A stretch of 64,000 bases of DNA, taken from assembly GCF_024713945.1 (NCBI RefSeq), contig NC_134680.1, forward strand, positions 5,329,501 through 5,393,500, read 5' to 3'. Made by a program: the position numbers and the translations under genes. Shown one piece after another: positions 39,001 to 52,500 of this stretch. This stretch comes from Dermatophagoides farinae (lineage: Eukaryota; Arthropoda; Arachnida; Sarcoptiformes; Pyroglyphidae). The notes under the pieces were generated by a model, which saw only the letters and a list, made by a program, of their open reading frames with translations, did not search any database and had not been told where the DNA came from. The first letter of the stretch is position 1, and every line of letters begins with the position of its first letter.

Positions 39001-39897
39001 GTGTTGGTGTTGTTGTTGTTGTTGCTGCTGCTGCTTCTGTTGCATATGATAATGTTTATTTTGACCATTTTGTTGTTCACTAAACTTTTCTATAATCAAT
39101 TCATTATTTAATGCTGATTGATACGATTTTTTTTGTTTCTGTTGTTGTTGTTGTTGCTGCTGCTGTTTTTGAACTTCAAAAGCTATTCGGTTATCATTAT
39201 CATTAATATTACTGTTACCATCATCATCATCATGATAATGTTGGCATATTGGAATAATTGATGACCCATGTTTTTGATTCTGTTGCCGATTCTGCTGCTG
39301 CTGCTGTTGCTGTTGTTGTTGTTGATGATATTTCGAAACATTTTGCTTATCCATTAATATTGTTCCATTGATTTTTTTGCATTGTTGTTTTCCCAATAGT
39401 AGTCTATTATTATCATTTAAAACTTTTACATTAGTTTCGCCACCAATATTACCATCCATCGTATCATGATCATCATCAATCATTAGATTTTTCATTCCAA
39501 TTTCACATCCATTTTTATTGTCATTGTTGTTCACGTTTTGCTGTTGTTGTTGTTGTTGTTGTTGATTATATTCACGTAGAATATTTGTATCGACAATTGT
39601 CAATAAATTTTTCATACATTCTTGCATTGTCAAAATTGTTTTTTCCATCAATAATTTGGAACATGAACGGCATAGTTTATTTTCAGCCAAAATTTCAATT
39701 TCATTTGATTTTTCACCACTTACAACAGTATTTGTCATCGTTGTGGATGATTTTTGTTGTTGTTGTTTTCTTTCATTTTCAATGTTCAACGAATTCATTG
39801 ATGATGATGATGATGATGGCATCACTGTTGTTGTTTCGAATGAAGAAATAATCGGTGATATCATCGGTATATTGTTTGGAATTTTGAATTTTTTCAT
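36015..39897 (-). CDS. Glycogenin-like GT8 protein with degenerate catalytic motifs and a Gln-rich N-terminal extension
   Basis: Exons on the minus strand: 39897-38383, 38268-38131, 37917-37767, 37702-37528, 37382-37100, 36939-36570, 36471-36271 and 36112-36015, giving about 976 residues. Residues 1-418 are Gln/Asn/Ser-rich with several poly-Gln runs. The glycogenin fold starts at about 419 (FAYVTIVTNNLQAINAIIMA). YRKCIYLESNTLIVGNISNL aligns with the family segment containing DADTLV, so the DxD motif reads ESN (547-549). DCFNSGVFVF becomes DYFNCSVFVFEP. LDEMTLLNEFF stands for the usual DQG-L-N-FF. FIYNFVRNDLSY keeps a candidate acceptor Tyr, and PWDYKFDL matches PWNYTYDP. The final 32 residues (WERGQIDWM, IIDRLLTKF) match the C-terminal helix that binds glycogen synthase. 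The last intron would use a GC donor (G|GCATGT at 36270). Family clear; loss of activity is inference. Confidence 0.82.
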
Positions 39898-40825
39898 TTT
39901 GATTTTTTTTTTCAAACATTTATTGAAAAATTGAATTTTCAAAATTTTTTTTCCTGGTTGTAATAAAAATGAAAATCAATCAATAAATGTTAACATAAAA
40001 TAAATATATGATGTTGTTACAAGTACATTCAGAACACACATGAACACACACACAATAAAGAAAAAACAAAATCACATGGAAATCATCATCATCATCATAA
40101 TGTTGCCGTCTGGAATGTATAAAATGATGATGATTTTTTTTCAACTTGATTTTCATGTTATTTCGTTTTATCTTTCTCTCTTTCTCTCTCTTTTTTCATA
40201 GAAAAATATATCATATCTAAAGAGATACACGATATATTTATCGATCAATCAGTAAATATCGTTATTTTAGATATCGATCAATCGATTTTCAGTGAATTTG
40301 TCACTACTATAGACAAATTTGTCAATCAAAAAAAAAAAAAAAAAAAAAAAGAGAAATGCAAAATGTGGAAAAATTCAAACATTCGTTCATCAATGAAATT
40401 TTATTTATTCATTTTCTTAAAATTCAAAAATAATTTATTTTCAAATATAGATTTCAAACACTGTCAACAACATTTGCTTGTTTGTATTTTCGTCGTTAAA
40501 GTGAAAAAAAAATAATTTGATCATATGATGATGATGTGGACAGAATATACAGAAAATAAAACAACAAGATGTGCGTGTGTGTGTGTGTGTGTGTGTGTGG
40601 GTGTGGGTGGGTTTTACTTGAAGTTCTTTTTTCAAGATAATAAATTAATCATGTTATTGTTTTGTTTTTTTTAGGTTACAAAATAGAGAAAAATAAAATA
40701 AAATAAAATAAATGAGAAGCCAAAATAAAAACTTTTTTTGTTTGTTTGTTTCCATTATGGTAGTTTCATCACAAAATTAATCAACATCAACATCAACATC
40801 ATCATTAAGATTATCATCAATTCAA
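39898..40825. other. Intergenic region between the glycogenin-like and ZIP genes, no gene seen
   Basis: About 0.9 kb holding the promoter side of the glycogenin-like gene and the 3' side of the ZIP gene. It contains (CA)n near 40050, a poly-A run near 40328-40350 and a (TG)n tract near 40571. Confidence 0.6.
40571..40612. repeat. (TG)n microsatellite
   Basis: An imperfect TG array ending in TGGG units. Confidence 0.85.
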
Positions 40826-42648
40826 TTATTCATGAAATAAATGTGAAATAAAATGCATAAGACCAAAACCAATGGCCAATGCAATCCATTGTGCAATACC
40901 GTTTAAATGTAAACGTGATGTTGTTTTGTCTATTATTTCAAAGAATACGATATACAAAATAGTACCAGCTGATATTGCAGCCAATACAATAATATGTAGA
41001 CTTGATTCACTTGGTGCATCTGATGCATCATTCATAATCATAATGAATATAATACCAATTGGTGACATTAATGCAAACAATGTACTGAAAAACCATAATA
41101 TTAATTTAGCTCCTTTGATTGGCCGTTGTTTAATCAACATTGATGATGATGATGATGAGCTAGTGATTTTTTCTTGACATTTTTCATAAATCTGAAATGA
41201 TAATATGAATGCAATTAAAAGTTTATGTGATAGAATTGCAATCAACATTGTCCATATTTCATCATTTTTTGTTTGTACACCAATGGATATGCCATCAAAT
41301 ATTGAATGGCAAGAAAAGGCAAGTATTAGAAGAAAATTATCAATGATATGTGGCCATATTGATGATTTATTATCATTATTTCCATCATAATTATTCTGCA
41401 TTATAGATAGATCATTATCATTGGAGATGATTGTTGTTACATTGTCATCTTCTTGATGTCTATGATGATGATGATGATGATGTGAACCTAGATTGAATTA
41501 TAAATGAAATAAAAAAAATTTAAACTTAAAATTGGAATAAAAAATTCATGAAAAAAACAAAAAGAATTTCACCAATTGTGAAATGAGAAATGTCTGTATA
41601 AATGATATTTACATTGACGTTGTGTACATGTATTATATCCAATTGTTTGCTGTTGACATGATGAAATTGGCTGTGTTTCACTTAGACCGCTAGATAAAAC
41701 ATTGGTATTCATTTTTTTACCACTATTATTACCACTTATTGTGGTTGATGTTATGGTTATGATTTCTTTATTATCAGATTTCATTATTTTTTGTTGTTGT
41801 TGTTCACTAACAATCATTGTCATTGATGATGATGATGACGATGATGATGATGATGTTAACGGTGGTGGTGATGATTGTAAATCATCATTAATTTGTAAAT
41901 CATATTTAGCCACCTGTTTATCACCACTGATACATTGTCGAAATGATGATGATAAACGTCTTCGTCGTTGTCTTGATCCAGATCTTTCTAATGGTTTATT
42001 TTGTCTTTGTTGATCATCATCATGATTATGATGACTATGATGGTGGTGATGATGATGATGGCCATGACCACCCAATATTAGATGCATCAATTCTTCGAGA
42101 AGAAATATACCAAATAAACCAGCACATGCACACATATCGACCAATGGTAATGAATCTTCATCACAGTCGCCACAACCAACTATTGTCATTACAGTCATAT
42201 TAACAATATTTGTAATATTCGTGATATGTGTATTATTATCATGATGATGATGATGATCCCCATCATCAGGATTAAGATATGATTCATAATTTTCACGAAT
42301 TTCCGGTAACATATGTACGAATGCCGTATAGAATAAAACACCACCACCAATTTGTGTTAAAAATTGTACAATACGATCATGATGGAACCAACGTTTTTTT
42401 GATTTATTCGTTGTTTGTCGAATTACCAATGATGATGATGATTGTATATTATGATTACTACCATTGGTCACGGGTAAAGTATTGGAATTTTTTGATTGTC
42501 CAAAATATTTTGTTGAAAATTCCAATATATATACTGGTATTGTACCCATTATTAATGTCAATATGAATAGAATACCAGCGGCAATCAAACGTATACCGTT
42601 TGAATCGGATGCTGATTGTTCGGTTGTTTCAACAATATCCATCATCAT
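40826..42648 (-). CDS. ZIP family zinc transporter (SLC39, ZIP1/2/3-like)
   Basis: Exons on the minus strand: 42648-41613 and 41487-40826 give 565 residues. ZIP proteins carry zinc and related divalent metals into the cytosol. TM1 is about 19-42 (LIAAGILFILTLIMGTIPVY), followed by TM2 (QIGGGVLFYTAFVHMLPEI) and TM3 (MCACAGLFGIFLLEELMHLI). A long cytoplasmic loop contains the His-rich stretch [15 protein letters not shown] expected for metal binding, plus Ser/Thr/Gln-rich filler and a second His run split by the intron. TM4 has the metal-site signature LAFSCHSIFDGISIGVQ and TM5 the partner AILSHKLLIAFILSFQI. Three more membrane segments follow and the protein ends HFISHLFHE, with a short C-terminus as in the family. 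Three consecutive ATGs (42648, 42645, 42642) begin it. Which ZIP paralogue it is cannot be settled from sequence reading alone. Confidence 0.9.
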
Positions 42649-42875
42649 TGCTATTATAATCGAGGGAGAGAACAAAAAAAAAGAAATGTGAAAAAAAAAA
42701 TTTAATTTTGGAAAAGATGCTTTTTCTCCTAATAACAAAAACGTTTTCTACTTGACTACTGGATCCAAACGATCAATTGGATCAAAATGGGTGAAAAAAA
42801 TGGAATTGGAAATTCAAAAAAAAAAACAAAAAAAAATTTAAGCTTAAACACGGATATATTAGCATCGATTAAAAA

Positions 42876-42979
42876 TTAACCACTTAACGTACGGTTTTTG
42901 TATTTATATATCCATACTAAAAAAAAAAAAAAAAATGGAATTTGTACATTTATGCATATACTACGCATTAAGTGGTTAA
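42876..42979. repeat. Short inverted-repeat element 1 (104 bp)
   Basis: Perfect 12-bp inverted ends: TTAACCACTTAA at 42876-42887 and TTAAGTGGTTAA at 42968-42979, with partial pairing continuing inward (CGTACG against CGCATTAAG side). The interior is AT-rich with a poly-A run. It shares its first nine bases, TTAACCACT, with the element at 43163. Confidence 0.65.
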
Positions 42980-43162
42980 ATTTTAAATGATAAAATAATG
43001 ATGAAAATCATCATCGAAATTGTTATCAGCAGCACAAGTATCAAGATCAATCATAATCATAATTAATAATTAATAATTAATATAAAGTATCTATGTTGAA
43101 ATGGAAAAAAAATATATACAGGAACAAACTAATTGATCATAAATGGTAGGCGTTTCATTTCA

Positions 43163-43245
43163 CATTAACCACTCTTGATGTGTATAATAATAATACAACA
43201 CATAGTTAAATTTCTGATAAAAATCAGCACATTGAGTGGTTAATG
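43163..43245. repeat. Short inverted-repeat element 2 (83 bp)
   Basis: Perfect 12-bp inverted ends: CATTAACCACTC at 43163-43174 and GAGTGGTTAATG at 43234-43245, with a further GATGTG/CACAT pairing inside. Lies 183 bp after element 1 and shares the TTAACCACT end. Confidence 0.65.
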
Positions 43246-46200
43246 ATTCAGCAAAAAAAAAAAAAAAAAAAAAAACAAAAACAGAGCTATGATTTTATTT
43301 AGATCTAAAATCCGATTGATATGGCTATGATTGGATTGATTTTTTTTTCTTTTTTGGCTAAGAATGTGTTAATAAACGATTTTAAATTTTGTTAAAAAAC
43401 AAAAGAAAATTATCAATTTAAATCCTATTACAGATTACGGATTAATACGTTGATAACTAATGAAACAAAGGCTCAAATTTTATTGGAAAAAATATATGCT
43501 GATATGGCATGCGTAAAATTTTTTTTAAAAAAAACGTTGTTTTATCTCATCTATCCTGGTAGTAAAAGTGTTGCAAAAAAAATTAATTAATTAATTAATT
43601 AATGATGATATACGACCTTATCAGTGTTGATCATTTCAATTACAAAAAAATAGTAATGGCAATTGCAATGTTTTACAGTTGATTTTTTTTTTGTTTCGTT
43701 CAAATTTCATTATATGATTCACTTACTTAATTATAATAATCGTTCTGGTTGTTTTTTTTTCTATTCTGGATTTTGTTGTTTCGTATTATTTTCAAAATAT
43801 ATTCTTCTTAAAGTTGTGTTAATTTTGGTTGATGAAGATGATGTCAATTGTCAATTGTAGCTATTTGTTTTTATTTCCGATTTTAATTCCCGTTCCTTTA
43901 TACACATACAAGTTATTTCGAATTTACACCATCATCGATGATAATAATAATAATTAATAATCAATAAATTCGTTCACTTATAGGTTGGTTGGCAAGGAAA
44001 AAATGATCAAAATTGAAATGGACAAGCGACTGGAGAGCAAAAAAAAAAAATGCTATTATAACTTGAATATAATTTGTCTGTTTTTTTTTGTTGTTAATTT
44101 AATAAACTAAAAGTTCATCACTAAAAAAAAAACATCATGTTCAACAATGAGCAATAGAGAGCTATATATATATTCAATGATGATGATGATAATCATCATC
44201 ATCATCAATCAAATGATTAGATATATTGAACTCTTAAACGATGTGAATAGAATTCCAACTGCTGAACGAGAGATGAATAAACAAAAACACAACAAAAAAA
44301 ACAACATTGATTTTTCGACTTTGTTCTTGCAAATTTTGTGTGTGTGTGTGTGTTTGTTGGAAAAGATAAATGTGACATTTATTGATTAAAAAAAAAATTA
44401 TGAAAAATAAAAATTAGGTTGTAAATCAATTTAGTAATATTTTATCGATTTAGATTCGATTATTGATTGATTGATTGATTGATATATTTAAACTGAATAA
44501 GCATATGTATATTTTCTATAGAAATGAATGAACAAATTGATTTTTGTTTCGTATATAAAATTCAATGTCATGCTATTTTTCTTGTTTGTGAGCTATAATA
44601 ATAATAATAATTATTATTATTGGAATTATAATATAAAATTTAGGTCAAATAGTTATTTGACACACACAAACTTCATCAATGAATATCATCATCATCGAGT
44701 GTGTGTGTGATGTTGATGGAAATGAAAAAAAAAAGATTTTTCCATTTTTGTTGTGTATTCACGAGATTCGTTTGTTTTTCCATGGAATTTTTCTCTATTT
44801 GTCCTCTTTTTTTTCATTAATTTATTCACATTCATTCACAAAATCAAAGTCAAATTCTTAACACAATATTTTTTTCCACGAATATAATTGAAATATCACT
44901 AAAAGAAAATTCTATGTGGTGAATTTCCAAAAATAAAAGAAATGATTTCGTTTTTTTTCCATTAATATTCACTGGCCATCATCATCATCTTAATCATTAT
45001 TTTCTTTGTCATCATTTGAAGAAAAGAGGCAAAAAATACATTGATTGAATTAATTTGAATATCATTTAGACAAAATAAAAAGAGAACAGGATAGCAACAA
45101 GAATAAACAAAACAAGTTGTGATCATGCAAATTCCCGAGAAATTGATGACTAAAGAGAAAAAAAAATTCCCAGAATATTCAATCAACAATGGGAACAGGA
45201 TAAATGTTGTATGATAAAGTGATATGGATTCAAGAATTCAATCAAAGCAATCGATTCATTTTGAATATTTTGAACAGAATGAAAACACAGAAACATAGAA
45301 ACACAAAAAGTGGATTCTCATTTCGGATAAAAAATTCTAATGATAATGAATTATTGTTGTTGTCATTAGAATTTCGTTTGTTTGTTTATTATTTGTTTAT
45401 CTATTATAATATATATTAAAATTATCACCGAAAACAACAACAAGATCTGATTCAGTTTCTATTGGGAATTTTATTTTTTCAGATTTTTGCCTTCCGTGCT
45501 TCATTTCATCATTTAAAACTATGAAGAAAAATAACAGCTGCAGCAGCAACAGAATTCAACAATGAATTCAATCCATAAGGATTTTATTGCTTTTCTCTTT
45601 GTTTATCTCATTAATTATATCAATTCAAAATGAAGATATTTTCCATTTCCTATTATAAGCATGAAATTCCAATACAGAATTAACAATAGATGCGTATGTG
45701 AATACCAGTCACATCCAAGATGAAGAAAAATTGGATTCATATTCGACAGAATAAAAAAAATCAAAATTCGATGACGTTATCGATGATTGAATGAATTATT
45801 TTTCATCAAATCTACAGGGAAATTGATGTTTGTATATGTGTGTGTGTGTGTGTGTGTTTTTTTCCATCCACATCTCATGCAATGGAAACATTAGGAGATC
45901 TTTCAGGATCTCTCTGTGTGTGTGTGTGAACGTCTGTGTGTGTATTTTATTATTATTTTTAGAAAAACAGAGACAACCCCTATTCCATAATATATAGGGA
46001 CAAATAAAAATCAAAACATATTAAATCACAAATTTACAAGATATGATGATAAAGTTATAAATACAATCGAAATGACCAAAATTTTCCAAATAACAAATCA
46101 AATTACGCATTTAGGGCTAGTGTCAATATCCATAATCGATAAGATTATGATAACGTTCGATTGCTAATTTATATTGTGGACATTTTTTACTAAAAACTGA

Positions 46201-46520
46201 ATGATTGACATTTAATTCAGCACCAGACCTATTTTTTCTGTGTTGATTCCACCACAAACAATTAGCACAACTAGATAATTGACTAGATTAAGTGCATGTT
46301 CTTGATTCATGATTACCATGGCATTTTGAACAGACAAGAGCATTTTTTACATTTTCCAGATTTCAAAAAGTTATGATCGATCATTTTTAAACACACACAC
46401 ACACACACACATACACACACATACACACGCATACCTGAAAAATAACGATTTGAATATATATTTTTTTTCAACAAAAATATGATATTTTCTTGAGAATTTT
46501 TTTTCTTTCTTCAACCGGAA

Positions 46521-49500
46521 TCACTTGTAGGTGTTGTCGTTATCATCATTATCATTATTATTATTATTATCATACAAAGTTGTTGAAGTATTAGTAGTAG
46601 CAGCAATATTTAATGTAGTATTTGTCATAGTATTCGTTATTAACGTCATTGATGATCGATTTGGATGTTGTTGTTGTTGTTGTTGTTGATCATCATCATC
46701 GGTAATAATGGTTATAGCTGTTGTTAAATTATTTTTGTTATTATTGTTGTTATTGTTTTCAACTGAATTTGATGCATTATTATTATGGTGATTATGATTA
46801 TTTTTTACCATCATTAAAATTGATTCATCATTTTGTTGTTGTTGTTGTTGTCGTCGTCGTTTTAGTAATAATATTAATCCACAACAACATTCTGTTGCAC
46901 CACAGCAAAGTATTTTCATTGCTGTTTTACGAAAATTTTTATTCAACCAACAATATATGAATGGATTATAGCTAATAAATGTGTAATTCAATGAAATTAA
47001 GAGAAAAAAAATATTGAAAATTGATTTATGAAAAAGTTACACGTCATTCAATTTAGAAAAAACAAAAAAAAAAATGATCCAACTCACCTAACTGAAGACA
47101 TTGCAATCCAATGTACCTTAATGTAAAAAGATAAAACAAGAGAGAGAGAGAGAGGGAAAGAACGGGGTAAAAATGAAATTAGAATAATGGAGTTATTTTG
47201 TAATAAATATAATAAAAATTCCATTGGCATGCACAGAATAATGCCGTAAGCAGAATATATTTTTATAATATATGGGACAAAAATCCAAAAAAAAAAATCG
47301 CAATCAACTTTATTCGAAATGAGAACAGAACAAAACGAAACAAGAAAAAAATCAAATTAATTTGAATCATCACGAATAAATTATCATTTGGTTTTCGAAG
47401 AAAGTTGAAAACATCAAGGGAATTTTTTCTTATTTTTTTTGTTCTAATATTGCATTAAAGAGAATGTAGATGAAAAATTTTGAAAAAAAAATCTGAACAT
47501 AATTTTAATGATGATATAAATTCCCAAAAGAATCAGATACTGTTTTTTTTTTCATTTCAAAACTAAATTCTTTCTTAATCAAAATAAATCAAAATTATAT
47601 TATAATCTTTCTTGACCACTCTCTCTGGTTCGTGTCTGTGTGTGTGTGTTTTCCACCCTGTTAGTTACAAACGGATGAACGAACAAAATTATCTCGAATG
47701 AAAAATTGAATGACAAGAACTTTTGTTGTCGTTTTTTTCCCGTTGTAATTCTATTGTTTGTTTGTTTATCACATTTCTTTTTTTTTGGTGTATGTGTACG
47801 TGATGATGTTGGTGGTGCTTTTGGCCAATTATATTATCCATAAGCTGGACAATGATTTTGTTTTCAATTTGTTCTCGAATTTTTTTTTTTCATTCATTGT
47901 TATTGCACAACAAAACTACAAAAATCGAAAGAAATCGGGGAAAAAAACGACAATTTAATCCCAAATAAATGAACAAAATTCAAAATCGAAACAATTGATA
48001 GATTCCTACAAAAAAATGGATATGAAAGAAATGAAAAAAAAACAAAAGATTTTGTGACAAACAATTTAAATCAAGGACAAATATTCTCGATCACCATCAT
48101 TTCGAATTTTTTTTTTTTTTTTTTGAAAAAATGTGGATAAAAATAGCAAAACCGAGACAGAAAAAAACAATAATAATTCAATTACAGAATCGAAAATTGA
48201 AAAATTCTAAATTTCAATTCCAAATAACAAGAACAACAGTGAAAAAAAAATTGGCTAAAATTTCATTTTTTTTTCTCAGATATAAAAATGAATGATTTCT
48301 GTAAATGATCGAAAAATTGTTGACAATTTTTTGTTATATAATAATGGTGACAATGATGATGGGAAAAAATAAAAGACGACAATGGCGTCGATCTCGTATA
48401 TTTCAACGTACAGATTTTCATGAACCAACCACAACAACAACAACTGCAGCTACAGTGACAACTGAAACAATGGCAGAAATTGAAAATCGATCCACATCAT
48501 CATCATCATCATCATCATCATCAATGACAAAAACAACAAATGAAATGATAAATGGACAACAAACATTAAATTTACCATTATTATTATCATCATCATCATC
48601 ATCATCATTCAATTGTAATTATATTCCATTAGTTTTTAATGGTAAGTAAATAAATAGATCAATCAATCATTTGATTATGAAATAAATAATTTTTCAAAAC
48701 TTTTAGCCATAGGATGTATATTATTTGCCATATTACGTATACATAATCCATGTATCGATCTGGATATCTATTATAAATTATTATTCACAAATCATTATCA
48801 TAATAATCGTTTTCGTTATCAAAAAAGTCGTATAAATAATGATGGTAGCGGTGGTGCCGGTATGACCATGATACAGATATCATCATCATTGAATTTTCAT
48901 ATAAATTCATTACGTGGACGTATAAGAAATGGAAATTTTGTCGATATTATTATTATTGTAACATCATCATCATCATCATCATCAAATCATGATGATGATA
49001 ATAGTGATATTCATAACACTAAAATGATGTCAATGATGATTGATCAATTATGTCAGACAAGATTTATATTAGAATTGAATGAATATCGTCACCGTTTATC
49101 ATCATCATCATCATCATCATCGATATTGCCATTATCATCAACATCGACAAGATATATTGAACGCAATGGCTTAGATGATAATTTTAGAAATTTTATAAAT
49201 AATGATTATGATAACATAGGAATTATTAGTAATAACAACAACAACAACAATGCCAACCACCACCGGAATAATCAACAACAACAACAACAACAACAACATC
49301 ATGATAATCATTGTAAACATAATCGAAAAATTGAAATATTGTGCCTTATGAATAAGGATTATTATTCAGAAAAAAATGAACATTCATCATTATCGATTCT
49401 AAAAGCAATAACAACAGCAACATCAACGTCAACAACAGTAACAGAAATGAAAATGGCTAAAAAATTACCATCCTCATCATCATCATCATCATCAACATCA

Positions 49501-52500
49501 ATTGATGAACAAATAAGTAAAGATGATGAAAAAAATGATATAAAAATAGAAAAACAAACATTATCCCAAGAGAAATTAGAATATATGAATCATGATGGAC
49601 AAAAAGAACAACAACAACAAAATTGCCATTCAAATGATAATGATAATGATTCATTTGAATATCAAATACAGTATACTAATGATGATGAAAATATTATTGA
49701 TACTAAATTTAGCACTGGAAATAACAATAATGGAAATTTGAATAAAAAGTCCGTGATCTCATCATCATCAGCATTGAATAATGAAGAAAATTTGATACTG
49801 AACAACGGTGATAATAACGACAATAATGACAAAGATGATTTGGATGATGATAATGGACAAGAAGAAATCATTATAAATCGAATATCAATAATCAAAGTGA
49901 TAATTATCTTAACTATGATATTTATAATCAATATCATTTCAATATTTATCATGCGACCATTACAACAACAACAACAACCAAAACGACGACAATAACAATA
50001 GCAAACAGATGACGAATATATATATATGATTAAAACGTAAAACAAACGCTACTTGTGTGTGAACATGCAGATCATAGATTGATGGTGGTCAGACAACGTT
50101 TTTTTTTTTTTTTTTTGTTGTTGTTTTTCATTCATTTTTGCCAATTGTTTTATCATTATTACTAGTTTAGTAAGAGTATTTTTTTTCTTGTTCATATAGA
50201 TATATAATCTTCCATGTGTGTAAAAGTTAAAAATAAAAAAGTTTTTTACATATTTTTTTACACATGAAAAATTCTACACATTTATTGTTTGGAATTTTTT
50301 CTCCTATGTGTCGTTGACAACAATTTTATTGTGTGTTTTATTATACACATTTTTTTTATGCTTAGGACTTGACAATAATCATAAAGTTTTTCCTAATATT
50401 TCGAATCCAAAACACGAAATATTTCTGATAACCAAAATGATAATTCCTGTAATTTCATTTGTTTTTTGTTGTTCATTCGATAGAAAAAAACAAAACACAC
50501 ACACACACACAAATCATGTATGTTTGGTGTATATTTGAATGATAAAAATAAAAATATAGTGGTGACATATGAAAACAATGAAAAAAAAATCACACAACGG
50601 AAACACCAAATGCCTGTCAATTTTGGAACGAAAAAACAATTTATTTTTTCAAACATTTTTCAATACTAGTACAATGCTCAATATATATTCAGTAAACATA
50701 ATAATCTTCAAATAAACAGAAGAAAAAAAACTGTGTGTGTGTGTGTGTGTAGGCGGATGAGGATGAATCAAAAAAAAAAATCAAAGGTAATACTACGGCA
50801 GTGGCAAACATACAAATATAATTCCTACAAACAACAAAGAAAAAGGAAATTCAGATTAACAAATGCCATATTTTCATGCACTATAGTGATTTGTGTTTTT
50901 TTTTCAACTGTTTTGGATTTTGATTTGATGAATAAAAATAGAAACAAACAAAAAAAAACGAATGAATAAATGAAGCGGAAAATAAAAATGAACAAAAACA
51001 CAAAATGGATGAATAAAACTTACAACCATAAAGATACGATAATTATATTGTAACCAACCAGCATCGGTTAATATATGAAATATATGCAATGGTAACCAAC
51101 AAATGGCAAATGCAGCGACCATAAATATTAACATTAGAATACGACGAAATTTTTTTCGTTGTCTTATTCGAGCTCTTGCGTTACCTTTTGTATTTTTTTT
51201 TTTTTTTTTTTTTTGATCCAATACGTGGGTGTAATTAATGAAAATTTTTTGAAAGTTTTGGAGTTTTTTAGGTTTTAAAATACGCGTGGTTGTGATGTTA
51301 TATAAACGGAAAAAAGAAAGAGAGAAAAAAGGGTTAAATTAATTATGAAATTTAATTAAATTTGCTGATGCTGCTGCTGCTGCTGCTATTTGCTATAATA
51401 AAAATTTACCTTTATCATCACATAATTTGCCTTGTCGATGAATAATTTTACCAATTTCAATATAAAGATAACCAACAATAGCTAATGGTATGAAATATTG
51501 TGTAATGAATACGATAATCGTAAGTAAAAGATCGGCTTTAATTGAGAAATTTTCCAATAAAAAATTTTTCACATTTTCATTGATTGGATTACGACAACGT
51601 TTCATTGTTTTATGATCAAAATTCAATGGTGACAAAGACGACGACGACGACGACGATGATGATTGAAAATGAGGATGATTGTCAACACTAGCGACAGGAT
51701 TTTGGCCATTTAATTCATTTGAATATGAGTTATTTGTTTGATTATTGTCATAGTTGTTATTTGTTGGAATAGAAAAATCTGGATTCTTTAATAAAAACAA
51801 ATGTAATATATATGCTATATCTTCTTTAGCAACAACTTCAGATGAATATGTGAATAATAATGAAATTAAAGCCGATGATAACCATGTAATAATGATCAAA
51901 ATATAAATTGTACGACGTGTAAAACCATCATTATTCATTATATTTGTTGATTGATTTGATGTTTTTGTTGTTGTTTTTGTTGTTGTTGTTGTTGAACAAT
52001 ATTTCCAACAATGACAACAATAAAATGATAATAAATTTTTAAATTGAATAAACGATTGATGAATTTGATTGAAAATATTTCGATTATGTTGATCTTTATT
52101 GATCATTATTTCATTATTAATTTCAATGTCATGATCATTATCATTATTATTACTATTAATCGATTTTGTCCTTGTAATTGTTTCTTGTTTATGAATTATC
52201 AATGTTGTTGTTGTTGTTGTTGTTGTAGGATTATGACGATTATTATTATTAATTACAACAGATGATGATGATGAAGGATAATTATGATTAAAATGATGAC
52301 GAAAACCGGATAAACTTTGATATCTTTGTATGGCAATAATAGCCATCGTATAGCTTGATATATAAACAACAACATATTGTAAAAAATTCACTATAAAACA
52401 CATTGATGAACCAAATGACCATGAAAAATTTGCAATACGAAAAAAATTAAATGGTATATTGAATATAGTCATTAAAATATCCGAAATGGCCAATGATAAT

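Larger units (their letters stand above)
42649..46520. other. Intergenic region with palindromic repeats, no gene seen
   Basis: About 3.9 kb of AT-rich DNA between the ZIP gene and the last exon of GPCR A. It contains two short inverted-repeat elements (listed separately), a (TTAA)n run near 43583-43603, poly-A runs and (TG)n tracts. No supported coding region. Confidence 0.6.
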
